Shown in pieces: positions 1-15,000 of a DNA stretch of 64,000 nt (position 1 is the stretch's first letter; the number at the start of each line of letters is the position of its first letter). The translations under genes were made by a program, and so were the position numbers. The notes below the pieces were generated by a model, which was not told the DNA's origin, did no database searches, and was given only the letters and a program-made list of their open reading frames with translations. This DNA is from Tanytarsus gracilentus (taxonomy: Eukaryota; Arthropoda; Insecta; Diptera; Chironomidae): NCBI GenBank assembly GCA_038502055.1, contig JAXRKN010000039.1, positions 1-64,000 of the forward strand. The letters are read 5' to 3'.

Positions 1-3000
1 AAAAAAAAATTATGAAAAAAATAAATAAATATTTCTGATAAAATTTTTTTTTACACATGGGTCATAAGAAACCCATTGCTAAATCCAAAAATATTTATCA
101 CAGTGACATAAGCGATATGTCATTACGATCCTACAATAAAATGCTCTCAGAAAATATATAACAAGAAATTTAAAAAAAATTACATTCAAAAAAAATATGA
201 AAAAAATAAATAAATATTTCTGATAAAATTTTTTTTTTACACATGGGTCATAAGAAACCCATTGCTAAATCCAAAAATATTTATCACAGTGACATAAGCG
301 ATATGTCATTACGATCCTACAATAAAATGCTCTCAGAAAATATATAACAAGAAATTTAAAAAAATTACATTCAAAAAAAATATGAAAAAAATAAATAAAT
401 ATTTCTGATAAAATTTTTTTTTACACATGGGTCATAAGAAACCCATTGCTAAATCCAAAAATATTTATCACAGTGACATAAGCGATATGTCATTACGATC
501 CTACAATAAAATGCTCTCAGAAAATATATAACAAGAAATTTAAAAAAATTACATTCAAAAAAAATATGAAAAAAATAAATAAATATTTCTGATAAAATTT
601 TTTTTTTACACATGGGTCATAAGAAACCCATTGCTAAATCCAAAAATATTTATCACAGTGACATAAGCGATATGTCATTACGATCCTACAATAAAATGCT
701 CTCAGAAAATATATAACAAGAAATTTAAAAAAATTACATTCAAAAAAAATATGAAAAAAATAAATAAATATTTCTGATAAAATTTTTTTTTACACATGGG
801 TCATAAGAAACCCATTGCTAAATCCAAAAATATTTATCACAGTGACATAAGCGATATGTCATTACGATCCTACAATAAAATGCTCTCAGAAAATATATAA
901 CAAGAAATTTAAAAAAATTACATTCAAAAAAAATATGAAAAAAATAAATAAATATTTCTGATAAAATTTTTTTTTTACACATGGGTCATAAGAAACCCAT
1001 TGCTAAATCCAAAAATATTTATCACAGTGACATAAGCGATATGTCATTACGATCCTACAATAAAATGCTCTCAGAAAATATATAACAAGAAATTTAAAAA
1101 AATTACATTCAAAAAAAATATGAAAAAAATAAATAAATATTTCTGATAAAATTTTTTTTTTACACATGGGTCATAAGAAACCCATTGCTAAATCCAAAAA
1201 TATTTATCACAGTGACATAAGCGATATGTCATTACGATCCTACAATAAAATGCTCTCAGAAAATATATAACAAGAAATTTAAAAAAATTACATTCAAAAA
1301 AAATATGAAAAAAATAAATAAATATTTCTGATAAAATTTTTTTTTTACACATGGGTCATAAGAAACCCATTGCTAAATCCAAAAATATTTATCACAGTGA
1401 CATAAGCGATATGTCATTACGATCCTACAATAAAATGCTCTCAGAAAATATATAACAAGAAATTTAAAAAAATTACATTCAAAAAAAATATGAAAAAAAT
1501 AAATAAATATTTCTGATAAAATTTTTTTTTTACACATGGGTCATAAGAAACCCATTGCTAAATCCAAAAATATTTATCACAGTGACATAAGCGATATGTC
1601 ATTACGATCCTACAATAAAATGCTCTCAGAAAATATATAACAAGAAATTTAAAAAAATTACATTCAAAAAAAATATGAAAAAAATAAATAAATATTTCTG
1701 ATAAAATTTTTTTTTTACACATGGGTCATAAGAAACCCATTGCTAAATCCAAAAATATTTATCACAGTGACATAAGCGATATGTCATTACGATCCTACAA
1801 TAAAATGCTCTCAGAAAATATATAACAAGAAATTTAAAAAAATTACATTCAAAAAAAATATGAAAAAAATAAATAAATATTTCTGATAAAATTTTTTTTT
1901 ACACATGGGTCATAAGAAACCCATTGCTAAATCCAAAAATATTTATCACAGTGACATAAGCGATATGTCATTACGATCCTACAATAAAATGCTCTCAGAA
2001 AATATATAACAAGAAATTTAAAAAAATTACATTCAAAAAAAATATGAAAAAAATAAATAAATATTTCTGATAAAATTTTTTTTTTCACATGGGTCATAAG
2101 AAACCCATTGCTAAATCCAAAAATATTTATCACAGTGACATAAGCGATATGTCATTACGATCCTACAATAAAATGCTCTCAGAAAATATATAACAAGAAA
2201 TTTAAAAAAATTACATTCAAAAAAAATATGAAAAAAATAAATAAATATTTCTGATAAAATTTTTTTTTTACACATGGGTCATAAGAAACCCATTGCTAAA
2301 TCCAAAAATATTTATCACAGTGACATAAGCGATATGTCATTACGATCCTACAATAAAATGCTCTCAGAAAATATATAACAAGAAATTTAAAAAAATTACA
2401 TTCAAAAAAAATATGAAAAAAATAAATAAATATTTCTGATAAAATTTTTTTTTTACACATGGGTCATAAGAAACCCATTGCTAAATCCAAAAATATTTAT
2501 CACAGTGACATAAGCGATATGTCATTACGATCCTACAATAAAATGCTCTCAGAAAATATATAACAAGAAATTTAAAAAAATTACATTCAAAAAAAATATG
2601 AAAAAAATAAATAAATATTTCTGATAAAATTTTTTTTTTACACATGGGTCATAAGAAACCCATTGCTAAATCCAAAAATATTTATCACAGTGACATAAGC
2701 GATATGTCATTACGATCCTACAATAAAATGCTCTCAGAAAATATATAACAAGAAATTTAAAAAAATTACATTCAAAAAAAATATGAAAAAAATAAATAAA
2801 TATTTCTGATAAAATTTTTTTTTTACACATGGGTCATAAGAAACCCATTGCTAAATCCAAAAATATTTATCACAGTGACATAAGCGATATGTCATTACGA
2901 TCCTACAATAAAATGCTCTCAGAAAATATATAACAAGAAATTTAAAAAAATTACATTCAAAAAAAATATGAAAAAAATAAATAAATATTTCTGATAAAAT

Positions 3001-6000
3001 TTTTTTTTTACACATGGGTCATAAGAAACCCATTGCTAAATCCAAAAATATTTATCACAGTGACATAAGCGATATGTCATTACGATCCTACAATAAAATG
3101 CTCTCAGAAAATATATAACAAGAAATTTAAAAAAATTACATTCAAAAAAAAATATGAAAAAAATAAATAAATATTTCTGATAAAATTTTTTTTTACACAT
3201 GGGTCATAAGAAACCCATTGCTAAATCCAAAAATATTTATCACAGTGACATAAGCGATATGTCATTACGATCCTACAATAAAATGCTCTCAGAAAATATA
3301 TAACAAGAAATTTAAAAAAATTACATTCAAAAAAAATATGAAAAAAATAAATAAATATTTCTGATAAAATTTTTTTTTTACACATGGGTCATAAGAAACC
3401 CATTGCTAAATCCAAAAATATTTATCACAGTGACATAAGCGATATGTCATTACGATCCTACAATAAAATGCTCTCAGAAAATATATAACAAGAAATTTAA
3501 AAAAATTACATTCAAAAAAAATATGAAAAAAATAAATAAATATTTCTGATAAAATTTTTTTTTTACACATGGGTCATAAGAAACCCATTGCTAAATCCAA
3601 AAATATTTATCACAGTGACATAAGCGATATGTCATTACGATCCTACAATAAAATGCTCTCAGAAAATATATAACAAGAAATTTAAAAAAATTACATTCAA
3701 AAAAAATATGAAAAAAATAAATAAATATTTCTGATAAAATTTTTTTTTTACACATGGGTCATAAGAAACCCATTGCTAAATCCAAAAATATTTATCACAG
3801 TGACATAAGCGATATGTCATTACGATCCTACAATAAAATGCTCTCAGAAAATATATAACAAGAAATTTAAAAAAATTACATTCAAAAAAAATATGAAAAA
3901 AATAAATAAATATTTCTGATAAAATTTTTTTTTTACACATGGGTCATAAGAAACCCATTGCTAAATCCAAAAATATTTATCACAGTGACATAAGCGATAT
4001 GTCATTACGATCCTACAATAAAATGCTCTCAGAAAATATATAACAAGAAATTTAAAAAAATTACATTCAAAAAAAATATGAAAAAAATAAATAAATATTT
4101 CTGATAAAATTTTTTTTTTACACATGGGTCATAAGAAACCCATTGCTAAATCCAAAAATATTTATCACAGTGACATAAGCGATATGTCATTACGATCCTA
4201 CAATAAAATGCTCTCAGAAAATATATAACAAGAAATTTAAAAAAATTACATTCAAAAAAAATATGAAAAAAATAAATAAATATTTCTGATAAAATTTTTT
4301 TTTTACACATGGGTCATAAGAAACCCATTGCTAAATCCAAAAATATTTATCACAGTGACATAAGCGATATGTCATTACGATCCTACAATAAAATGCTCTC
4401 AGAAAATATATAACAAGAAATTTAAAAAAATTACATTCAAAAAAAATATGAAAAAAATAAATAAATATTTCTGATAAAATTTTTTTTTTACACATGGGTC
4501 ATAAGAAACCCATTGCTAAATCCAAAAATATTTATCACAGTGACATAAGCGATATGTCATTACGATCCTACAATAAAATGCTCTCAGAAAATATATAACA
4601 AGAAATTTAAAAAAATTACATTCAAAAAAAATATGAAAAAAATAAATAAATATTTCTGATAAAATTTTTTTTTTACACATGGGTCATAAGAAACCCATTG
4701 CTAAATCCAAAAATATTTATCACAGTGACATAAGCGATATGTCATTACGATCCTACAATAAAATGCTCTCAGAAAATATATAACAAGAAATTTAAAAAAA
4801 TTACATTCAAAAAAAATATGAAAAAAATAAATAAATATTTCTGATAAAATTTTTTTTTTACACATGGGTCATAAGAAACCCATTGCTAAATCCAAAAATA
4901 TTTATCACAGTGACATAAGCGATATGTCATTACGATCCTACAATAAAATGCTCTCAGAAAATATATAACAAGAAATTTAAAAAAATTACATTCAAAAAAA
5001 ATATGAAAAAAATAAATAAATATTTCTGATAAAATTTTTTTTTACACATGGGTCATAAGAAACCCATTGCTAAATCCAAAAATATTTATCACAGTGACAT
5101 AAGCGATATGTCATTACGATCCTACAATAAAATGCTCTCAGAAAATATATAACAAGAAATTTAAAAAAATTACATTCAAAAAAAATATGAAAAAAATAAA
5201 TAAATATTTCTGATAAAATTTTTTTTTTACACATGGGTCATAAGAAACCCATTGCTAAATCCAAAAATATTTATCACAGTGACATAAGCGATATGTCATT
5301 ACGATCCTACAATAAAATGCTCTCAGAAAATATATAACAAGAAATTTAAAAAAATTACATTCAAAAAAAATATGAAAAAAATAAATAAATATTTCTGATA
5401 AAATTTTTTTTTACACATGGGTCATAAGAAACCCATTGCTAAATCCAAAAATATTTATCACAGTGACATAAGCGATATGTCATTACGATCCTACAATAAA
5501 ATGCTCTCAGAAAATATATAACAAGAAATTTAAAAAAATTACATTCAAAAAAAATATGAAAAAAATAAATAAATATTTCTGATAAAATTTTTTTTTTACA
5601 CATGGGTCATAAGAAACCCATTGCTAAATCCAAAAATATTTATCACAGTGACATAAGCGATATGTCATTACGATCCTACAATAAAATGCTCTCAGAAAAT
5701 ATATAACAAGAAATTTAAAAAAATTACATTCAAAAAAAATATGAAAAAAATAAATAAATATTTCTGATAAAATTTTTTTTTTACACATGGGTCATAAGAA
5801 ACCCATTGCTAAATCCAAAAATATTTATCACAGTGACATAAGCGATATGTCATTACGATCCTACAATAAAATGCTCTCAGAAAATATATAACAAGAAATT
5901 TAAAAAAATTACATTCAAAAAAAATATGAAAAAAATAAATAAATATTTCTGATAAAATTTTTTTTACACATGGGTCATAAGAAACCCATTGCTAAATCCA

Positions 6001-9000
6001 AAAATATTTATCACAGTGACATAAGCGATATGTCATTACGATCCTACAATAAAATGCTCTCAGAAAATATATAACAAGAAATTTAAAAAAATTACATTCA
6101 AAAAAAATATGAAAAAAATAAATAAATATTTCTGATAAAATTTTTTTTTTACACATGGGTCATAAGAAACCCATTGCTAAATCCAAAAATATTTATCACA
6201 GTGACATAAGCGATATGTCATTACGATCCTACAATAAAATGCTCTCAGAAAATATATAACAAGAAATTTAAAAAAATTACATTCAAAAAAAATATGAAAA
6301 AAATAAATAAATATTTCTGATAAAATTTTTTTTTTACACATGGGTCATAAGAAACCCATTGCTAAATCCAAAAATATTTATCACAGTGACATAAGCGATA
6401 TGTCATTACGATCCTACAATAAAATGCTCTCAGAAAATATATAACAAGAAATTTAAAAAAATTACATTCAAAAAAAATATGAAAAAAATAAATAAATATT
6501 TCTGATAAATTTTTTTTTTACACATGGGTCATAAGAAACCCATTGCTAAATCCAAAAATATTTATCACAGTGACATAAGCGATATGTCATTACGATCCTA
6601 CAATAAAATGCTCTCAGAAAATATATAACAAGAAATTTAAAAAAATTACATTCAAAAAAAATATGAAAAAAATAAATAAATATTTCTGATAAAATTTTTT
6701 TTTTACACATGGGTCATAAGAAACCCATTGCTAAATCCAAAAATATTTATCACAGTGACATAAGCGATATGTCATTACGATCCTACAATAAAATGCTCTC
6801 AGAAAATATATAACAAGAAATTTAAAAAAATTACATTCAAAAAAAATATGAAAAAAATAAATAAATATTTCTGATAAAATTTTTTTTTTACACATGGGTC
6901 ATAAGAAACCCATTGCTAAATCCAAAAATATTTATCACAGTGACATAAGCGATATGTCATTACGATCCTACAATAAAATGCTCTCAGAAAATATATAACA
7001 AGAAATTTAAAAAAATTACATTCAAAAAAAATATGAAAAAAATAAATAAATATTTCTGATAAAATTTTTTTTTTACACATGGGTCATAAGAAACCCATTG
7101 CTAAATCCAAAAATATTTATCACAGTGACATAAGCGATATGTCATTACGATCCTACAATAAAATGCTCTCAGAAAATATATAACAAGAAATTTAAAAAAA
7201 TTACATTCAAAAAAAATATGAAAAAAATAAATAAATATTTCTGATAAAATTTTTTTTTTACACATGGGTCATAAGAAACCCATTGCTAAATCCAAAAATA
7301 TTTATCACAGTGACATAAGCGATATGTCATTACGATCCTACAATAAAATGCTCTCAGAAAATATATAACAAGAAATTTAAAAAAATTACATTCAAAAAAA
7401 ATATGAAAAAAATAAATAAATATTTCTGATAAAATTTTTTTTTACACATGGGTCATAAGAAACCCATTGCTAAATCCAAAAATATTTATCACAGTGACAT
7501 AAGCGATATGTCATTACGATCCTACAATAAAATGCTCTCAGAAAATATATAACAAGAAATTTAAAAAAATTACATTCAAAAAAAATATGAAAAAAATAAA
7601 TAAATATTTCTGATAAAATTTTTTTTTTACACATGGGTCATAAGAAACCCATTGCTAAATCCAAAAATATTTATCACAGTGACATAAGCGATATGTCATT
7701 ACGATCCTACAATAAAATGCTCTCAGAAAATATATAACAAGAAATTTAAAAAAATTACATTCAAAAAAAATATGAAAAAAATAAATAAATATTTCTGATA
7801 AAATTTTTTTTTTACACATGGGTCATAAGAAACCCATTGCTAAATCCAAAAATATTTATCACAGTGACATAAGCGATATGTCATTACGATCCTACAATAA
7901 AATGCTCTCAGAAAATATATAACAAGAAATTTAAAAAAATTACATTCAAAAAAAATATGAAAAAAATAAATAAATATTTCTGATAAAATTTTTTTTTTAC
8001 ACATGGGTCATAAGAAACCCATTGCTAAATCCAAAAATATTTATCACAGTGACATAAGCGATATGTCATTACGATCCTACAATAAAATGCTCTCAGAAAA
8101 TATATAACAAGAAATTTAAAAAAATTACATTCAAAAAAAATATGAAAAAAATAAATAAATATTTCTGATAAAATTTTTTTTTTACACATGGGTCATAAGA
8201 AACCCATTGCTAAATCCAAAAATATTTATCACAGTGACATAAGCGATATGTCATTACGATCCTACAATAAAATGCTCTCAGAAAATATATAACAAGAAAT
8301 TTAAAAAAATTACATTCAAAAAAAATATGAAAAAAATAAATAAATATTTCTGATAAAATTTTTTTTTTACACATGGGTCATAAGAAACCCATTGCTAAAT
8401 CCAAAAATATTTATCACAGTGACATAAGCGATATGTCATTACGATCCTACAATAAAATGCTCTCAGAAAATGTATAACAAGAAATTTAAAAAAATTACAT
8501 TCAAAAAAAATATGAAAAAAATAAATAAATATTTCTGATAAATTTTTTTTTTACACATGGGTCATAAGAAACCCATTGCTAAATCCAAAAATATTTATCA
8601 CAGTGACATAAGCGATATGTCATTACGATCCTACAATAAAATGCTCTCAGAAAATGTATAACAAGAAATTTAAAAAAATTACATTCAAAAAAAATATGAA
8701 AAAAATAAATAAATATTTCTGATAAAATTTTTTTTTTACACATGGGTCATAAGAAACCCATTGCTAAATCCAAAAATATTTATCACAGTGACATAAGCGA
8801 TATGTCATTACGATCCTACAATAAAATGCTCTCAGAAAATGTATAACAAGAAATTTAAAAAAATTACATTCAAAAAAAATATGAAAAAAATAAATAAATA
8901 TTTCTGATAAAATTTTTTTTTTACACATGGGTCATAAGAAACCCATTGCTAAATCCAAAAATATTTATCACAGTGACATAAGCGATATGTCATTACGATC

Positions 9001-12000
9001 CTACAATAAAATGCTCTCAGAAAATGTATAACAAGAAATTTAAAAAAATTACATTCAAAAAAAATATGAAAAAAATAAATAAATATTTCTGATAAAATTT
9101 TTTTTTTACACATGGGTCATAAGAAACCCATTGCTAAATCCAAAAATATTTATCACAGTGACATAAGCGATATGTCATTACGATCCTACAATAAAATGCT
9201 CTCAGAAAATGTATAACAAGAAATTTAAAAAAATTACATTCAAAAAAAATATGAAAAAAATAAATAAATATTTCTGATAAAATTTTTTTTTTACACATGG
9301 GTCATAAGAAACCCATTGCTAAATCCAAAAATATTTATCACAGTGACATAAGCGATATGTCATTACGATCCTACAATAAAATGCTCTCAGAAAATGTATA
9401 ACAAGAAATTTAAAAAAATTACATTCAAAAAAAATATGAAAAAAATAAATAAATATTTCTGATAAAATTTTTTTTTTACACATGGGTCATAAGAAACCCA
9501 TTGCTAAATCCAAAAATATTTATCACAGTGACATAAGCGATATGTCATTACGATCCTACAATAAAATGCTCTCAGAAAATGTATAACAAGAAATTTAAAA
9601 AAATTACATTCAAAAAAAATATGAAAAAAATAAATAAATATTTCTGATAAAATTTTTTTTTTACACATGGGTCATAAGAAACCCATTGCTAAATCCAAAA
9701 ATATTTATCACAGTGACATAAGCGATATGTCATTACGATCCTACAATAAAATGCTCTCAGAAAATGTATAACAAGAAATTTAAAAAAATTACATTCAAAA
9801 AAAATATGAAAAAAATAAATAAATATTTCTGATAAAATTTTTTTTTACACATGGGTCATAAGAAACCCATTGCTAAATCCAAAAATATTTATCACAGTGA
9901 CATAAGCGATATGTCATTACGATCCTACAATAAAATGCTCTCAGAAAATGTATAACAAGAAATTTAAAAAAATTACATTCAAAAAAAATATGAAAAAAAT
10001 AAATAAATATTTCTGATAAAATTTTTTTTTTACACATGGGTCATAAGAAACCCATTGCTAAATCCAAAAATATTTATCACAGTGACATAAGCGATATGTC
10101 ATTACGATCCTACAATAAAATGCTCTCAGAAAATGTATAACAAGAAATTTAAAAAAATTACATTCAAAAAAAATATGAAAAAAATAAATAAATATTTCTG
10201 ATAAAATTTTTTTTTTACACATGGGTCATAAGAAACCCATTGCTAAATCCAAAAATATTTATCACAGTGACATAAGCGATATGTCATTACGATCCTACAA
10301 TAAAATGCTCTCAGAAAATGTATAACAAGAAATTTAAAAAAATTACATTCAAAAAAAATATGAAAAAAATAAATAAATATTTCTGATAAAATTTTTTTTT
10401 TACACATGGGTCATAAGAAACCCATTGCTAAATCCAAAAATATTTATCACAGTGACATAAGCGATATGTCATTACGATCCTACAATAAAATGCTCTCAGA
10501 AAATGTATAACAAGAAATTTAAAAAAATTACATTCAAAAAAAATATGAAAAAAATAAATAAATATTTCTGATAAAATTTTTTTTTTACACATGGGTCATA
10601 AGAAACCCATTGCTAAATCCAAAAATATTTATCACAGTGACATAAGCGATATGTCATTACGATCCTACAATAAAATGCTCTCAGAAAATGTATAACAAGA
10701 AATTTAAAAAAATTACATTCAAAAAAAATATGAAAAAAATAAATAAATATTTCTGATAAAATTTTTTTTTTACACATGGGTCATAAGAAACCCATTGCTA
10801 AATCCAAAAATATTTATCACAGTGACATAAGCGATATGTCATTACGATCCTACAATAAAATGCTCTCAGAAAATGTATAACAAGAAATTTAAAAAAATTA
10901 CATTCAAAAAAAATATGAAAAAAATAAATAAATATTTCTGATAAAATTTTTTTTTTACACATGGGTCATAAGAAACCCATTGCTAAATCCAAAAATATTT
11001 ATCACAGTGACATAAGCGATATGTCATTACGATCCTACAATAAAATGCTCTCAGAAAATGTATAACAAGAAATTTAAAAAAATTACATTCAAAAAAAATA
11101 TGAAAAAAATAAATAAATATTTCTGATAAAATTTTTTTTTACACATGGGTCATAAGAAACCCATTGCTAAATCCAAAAATATTTATCACAGTGACATAAG
11201 CGATATGTCATTACGATCCTACAATAAAATGCTCTCAGAAAATGTATAACAAGAAATTTAAAAAAATTACATTCAAAAAAAATATGAAAAAAATAAATAA
11301 ATATTTCTGATAAAATTTTTTTTTTACACATGGGTCATAAGAAACCCATTGCTAAATCCAAAAATATTTATCACAGTGACATAAGCGATATGTCATTACG
11401 ATCCTACAATAAAATGCTCTCAGAAAATGTATAACAAGAAATTTAAAAAAATTACATTCAAAAAAAATATGAAAAAAATAAATAAATATTTCTGATAAAA
11501 TTTTTTTTTTACACATGGGTCATAAGAAACCCATTGCTAAATCCAAAAATATTTATCACAGTGACATAAGCGATATGTCATTACGATCCTACAATAAAAT
11601 GCTCTCAGAAAATGTATAACAAGAAATTTAAAAAAATTACATTCAAAAAAAATATGAAAAAAATAAATAAATATTTCTGATAAAATTTTTTTTTACACAT
11701 GGGTCATAAGAAACCCATTGCTAAATCCAAAAATATTTATCACAGTGACATAAGCGATATGTCATTACGATCCTACAATAAAATGCTCTCAGAAAATGTA
11801 TAACAAGAAATTTAAAAAAATTACATTCAAAAAAAATATGAAAAAAATAAATAAATATTTCTGATAAAATTTTTTTTTACACATGGGTCATAAGAAACCC
11901 ATTGCTAAATCCAAAAATATTTATCACAGTGACATAAGCGATATGTCATTACGATCCTACAATAAAATGCTCTCAGAAAATGTATAACAAGAAATTTAAA

Positions 12001-15000
12001 AAAATTACATTCAAAAAAAATATGAAAAAAATAAATAAATATTTCTGATAAAATTTTTTTTTACACATGGGTCATAAGAAACCCATTGCTAAATCCAAAA
12101 ATATTTATCACAGTGACATAAGCGATATGTCATTACGATCCTACAATAAAATGCTCTCAGAAAATATATAACAAGAAATTTAAAAAAATTACATTCAAAA
12201 AAAATATGAAAAAAATAAATAAATATTTCTGATAAAATTTTTTTTTTACACATGGGTCATAAGAAACCCATTGCTAAATCCAAAAATATTTATCACAGTG
12301 ACATAAGCGATATGTCATTACGATCCTACAATAAAATGCTCTCAGAAAATGTATAACAAGAAATTTAAAAAAATTACATTCAAAAAAAATATGAAAAAAA
12401 TAAATAAATATTTCTGATAAAATTTTTTTTTACACATGGGTCATAAGAAACCCATTGCTAAATCCAAAAATATTTATCACAGTGACATAAGCGATATGTC
12501 ATTACGATCCTACAATAAAATGCTCTCAGAAAATGTATAACAAGAAATTTAAAAAAATTACATTCAAAAAAAATATGAAAAAAATAAATAAATATTTCTG
12601 ATAAAATTTTTTTTTACACATGGGTCATAAGAAACCCATTGCTAAATCCAAAAATATTTATCACAGTGACATAAGCGATATGTCATTACGATCCTACAAT
12701 AAAATGCTCTCAGAAAATGTATAACAAGAAATTTAAAAAAATTACATTCAAAAAAAATATGAAAAAAATAAATAAATATTTCTGATAAAATTTTTTTTTA
12801 CACATGGGTCATAAGAAACCCATTGCTAAATCCAAAAATATTTATCACAGTGACATAAGCGATATGTCATTACGATCCTACAATAAAATGCTCTCAGAAA
12901 ATGTATAACAAGAAATTTAAAAAAATTACATTCAAAAAAAATATGAAAAAAATAAATAAATATTTCTGATAAAATTTTTTTTTTACACATGGGTCATAAG
13001 AAACCCATTGCTAAATCCAAAAATATTTATCACAGTGACATAAGCGATATGTCATTACGATCCTACAATAAAATGCTCTCAGAAAATGTATAACAAGAAA
13101 TTTAAAAAAATTACATTCAAAAAAAATATGAAAAAAATAAATAAATATTTCTGATAAAATTTTTTTTTACACATGGGTCATAAGAAACCCATTGCTAAAT
13201 CCAAAAATATTTATCACAGTGACATAAGCGATATGTCATTACGATCCTACAATAAAATGCTCTCAGAAAATGTATAACAAGAAATTTAAAAAAATTACAT
13301 TCAAAAAAAATATGAAAAAAATAAATAAATATTTCTGATAAAATTTTTTTTTACACATGGGTCATAAGAAACCCATTGCTAAATCCAAAAATATTTATCA
13401 CAGTGACATAAGCGATATGTCATTACGATCCTACAATAAAATGCTCTCAGAAAATGTATAACAAGAAATTTAAAAAAATTACATTCAAAAAAAATATGAA
13501 AAAAATAAATAAATATTTCTGATAAAATTTTTTTTTACACATGGGTCATAAGAAACCCATTGCTAAATCCAAAAATATTTATCACAGTGACATAAGCGAT
13601 ATGTCATTACGATCCTACAATAAAATGCTCTCAGAAAATGTATAACAAGAAATTTAAAAAAATTACATTCAAAAAAAATATGAAAAAAATAAATAAATAT
13701 TTCTGATAAAATTTTTTTTTACACATGGGTCATAAGAAACCCATTGCTAAATCCAAAAATATTTATCACAGTGACATAAGCGATATGTCATTACGATCCT
13801 ACAATAAAATGCTCTCAGAAAATGTATAACAAGAAATTTAAAAAAATTACATTCAAAAAAAATATGAAAAAAATAAATAAATATTTCTGATAAAATTTTT
13901 TTTTACACATGGGTCATAAGAAACCCATTGCTAAATCCAAAAATATTTATCACAGTGACATAAGCGATATGTCATTACGATCCTACAATAAAATGCTCTC
14001 AGAAAATGTATAACAAGAAATTTAAAAAAATTACATTCAAAAAAAATATGAAAAAAATAAATAAATATTTCTGATAAAATTTTTTTTTACACATGGGTCA
14101 TAAGAAACCCATTGCTAAATCCAAAAATATTTATCACAGTGACATAAGCGATATGTCATTACGATCCTACAATAAAATGCTCTCAGAAAATGTATAACAA
14201 GAAATTTAAAAAAATTACATTCAAAAAAAATATGAAAAAAATAAATAAATATTTCTGATAAAATTTTTTTTTACACATGGGTCATAAGAAACCCATTGCT
14301 AAATCCAAAAATATTTATCACAGTGACATAAGCGATATGTCATTACGATCCTACAATAAAATGCTCTCAGAAAATGTATAACAAGAAATTTAAAAAAATT
14401 ACATTCAAAAAAAATATGAAAAAAATAAATAAATATTTCTGATAAAATTTTTTTTTACACATGGGTCATAAGAAACCCATTGCTAAATCCAAAAATATTT
14501 ATCACAGTGACATAAGCGATATGTCATTACGATCCTACAATAAAATGCTCTCAGAAAATGTATAACAAGAAATTTAAAAAAATTACATTCAAAAAAAATA
14601 TGAAAAAAATAAATAAATATTTCTGATAAAATTTTTTTTTACACATGGGTCATAAGAAACCCATTGCTAAATCCAAAAATATTTATCACAGTGACATAAG
14701 CGATATGTCATTACGATCCTACAATAAAATGCTCTCAGAAAATGTATAACAAGAAATTTAAAAAAATTACATTCAAAAAAAATATGAAAAAAATAAATAA
14801 ATATTTCTGATAAAATTTTTTTTTACACATGGGTCATAAGAAACCCATTGCTAAATCCAAAAATATTTATCACAGTGACATAAGCGATATGTCATTACGA
14901 TCCTACAATAAAATGCTCTCAGAAAATGTATAACAAGAAATTTAAAAAAATTACATTCAAAAAAAATATGAAAAAAATAAATAAATATTTCTGATAAAAT

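Noticed and set aside
1927..2133. 68-codon minus-strand open frame in the satellite
   Set aside because: It is created by a local indel in one satellite unit and is not conserved in neighbouring units.
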